Shown: piece by piece, positions 63,110-64,000 of the stretch
Layout: every line of letters starts with the position of its first letter
How positions within the stretch are numbered: position 1 is the stretch's first letter
Source of the DNA: Thalassolituus oleivorans MIL-1
GTDB lineage: Bacteria; Pseudomonadota; Gammaproteobacteria; Pseudomonadales; Oceanobacteraceae
Length of the DNA: 64,000 bases
Assembly: GCF_000355675.1 (NCBI RefSeq)
Contig: NC_020888.1
Location: 2,064,883 to 2,128,882 of the forward strand
Direction of reading: 5' to 3'
Notes under the pieces: model-generated
What the model was told of the DNA's origin: nothing
The model's input: the letters and a program-made list of their open reading frames with translations, nothing else
The model's database searches: none
Position numbers and translations under genes: made by a program

Positions 63110-64000
63110 GTTCTTTAGCTGCTGCTAGCCAATTGTCCGGAGCTTGTTTCCATTGTGGTGAGCCTACCAAAGGCAACCATCAATGGACGGCCATCATTGA
63201 TGGTGTTGAGCAACCTATGTGCTGCCCTGGTTGTAAAGCGGTGGCAGAAACTATCGTTGCTTCAGGGCTGAAAGATTACTACCGCCATCGCACCGAATTA
63301 CCTGATCTTTCTCCTGCAGAAGATGACGTCAGCGAACTTACTGTCCGCGAAACTTTGCAATTGTATGATAGTGAAGCGTTACAGCGTCGCTTCGTCGCAC
63401 ACAGTAAAGACTACGCTGAAGCAACACTCATTATTGATGGCATAAGTTGTGCTGCATGCTCTTGGCTGATCGAACATCGTATTAGCCAGTTGAACGGTGT
63501 GCTAACAGCCACACTGAATTTATCCAATCATCGTTTGGTCGTGCGCTGGCAAGATACGGACATCCAGTTATCGCAAATCATTGAAGCGATTTATCGGCTT
63601 GGTTATAAAGCTTCGCCGTTTTCCGCAACAGAGCAAGAAACAACTCAAGCTAGAGAAGGGAAACAAGCGATTCGTCGTTTGGCGGTTGCCGGTATTGGTA
63701 CTATGCAAGTGATGATGATGTCTGTACCACTCTATGTCGGTATGGCAACGCAATACGAAATATTCATGCGCTTCGCCGCTATGATTATGACTTTACCTGT
63801 GGTGCTGTTTTCTGCTAGACCATTTTTTGATGCTGCAATTCGTAGCCTTCGTTCTGGTCATCTGACGATGGACGTTCCTGTATCATTGGCTATTGTTTTA
63901 GCGTTTTGCGCCAGTGTCTGGAGCACATTTAATCAAGGAATCGAAGTCTATTTTGATTCCGTTTGTATGTTCACATTTTTCTTATTGCTGGGACGTTTTC
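63106..64000 (+). CDS. ccoI: Copper-translocating P-type ATPase CcoI, partial
   Basis: The first 298 residues of a P1B-type ATPase that exports copper to the periplasm for cbb3 assembly. A Cys-rich N-terminus (CFHCGEP, MCCPGCK) leads to a heavy-metal-associated domain with the motif GISCAACSW (about residue 116). Membrane helices begin near 190 (MQVMMMSVPLYVGMATQ) and continue to the right edge, where the A-domain and phosphorylation motif would follow. The gene is cut by the window. It is coupled to ccoH by ATGA overlap. Confidence 0.95.
   Translation, partial: MSSLAAASQLSGACFHCGEPTKGNHQWTAIIDGVEQPMCCPGCKAVAETIVASGLKDYYRHRTELPDLSPAEDDVSELTVRETLQLYDSEALQRRFVAHSKDYAEATLIIDGISCAACSWLIEHRISQLNGVLTATLNLSNHRLVVRWQDTDIQLSQIIEAIYRLGYKASPFSATEQETTQAREGKQAIRRLAVAGIGTMQVMMMSVPLYVGMATQYEIFMRFAAMIMTLPVVLFSARPFFDAAIRSLRSGHLTMDVPVSLAIVLAFCASVWSTFNQGIEVYFDSVCMFTFFLLLGRF

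Overview
The window looks like a chromosomal segment of a marine gammaproteobacterium of the Pseudomonadales/Oceanospirillales type. The gene order at the left end (ABC pair, PA2817-type gene, tRNA-Glu/Gly, ospR, gpx, msrB, alaA) is the one I remember from Pseudomonas, and the ccoNOQP-ccoGHI cluster, fabY-like synthase, pdxB, rimO and DNABII protein also fit this group. This placement is by recalled synteny and protein likeness, not by a search. No phage, transposase, CRISPR array or rRNA is visible.

Layout. 1-1720: ABC-2 exporter genes (yadGH type, cut at the left edge) and a divergent PA2817-family gene. 1730-2450: two tandem tRNA-Glu/tRNA-Gly pairs on the minus strand with two promoters, followed by decayed copies of the tRNA-Gly 3' end. 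2580-6513: a membrane-anchored unknown, then a peroxide and methionine repair group (ospR-like regulator, glutathione peroxidase, msrB) and alaA. 6522-9875: pdxB and a molybdopterin oxidoreductase. 10376-19503: acnB and acnA, separated by an accessory stretch with an AT-rich DUF1963 gene, two overlapping tiny genes and a Fic gene preceded by two large palindromes. 19695-25074: two secreted PETase/cutinase-like hydrolases, an SDR, a small unknown and an MFS-PlsC fusion. 25144-27461: a charged repeat protein and a frameshifted GLUG-repeat surface protein. 27733-34050: aspS, SDR, HU-like protein, gloB, a HIT protein, a FemAB-like protein and a small unknown.

34072-36868 is a divergent pair: a GNAT fused to a C39-like peptidase, and an RLAN-type ATP-grasp ligase. 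This is the best candidate here for an uncharacterised peptide-modifying system. 36890-50054 holds a CPBP protease, a DUF4124 protein and two signalling pairs (hybrid kinase plus GGDEF regulator; HisKA_2 kinase plus REC-PAS-GGDEF-EAL regulator) around rimO and a DyP peroxidase. 50152-53766: GlxA-type regulator, fabY-like synthase and SDR. 53780-57369: a DUF3127 protein with an SSB-like acidic tail, a decayed WYL regulator next to an intact one, an ABM monooxygenase, a minisatellite and a Tex30-like hydrolase. 57378 to the right edge: a predicted FNR/ANR-type promoter and the cbb3 oxidase operon with its assembly genes; ccoI runs off the edge.

Themes: microaerobic respiration, peroxide and methionine repair, c-di-GMP signalling and extracellular ester hydrolysis. 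Two genes are visibly broken (the GLUG protein by a frameshift, the WYL regulator by a deletion and a stop).
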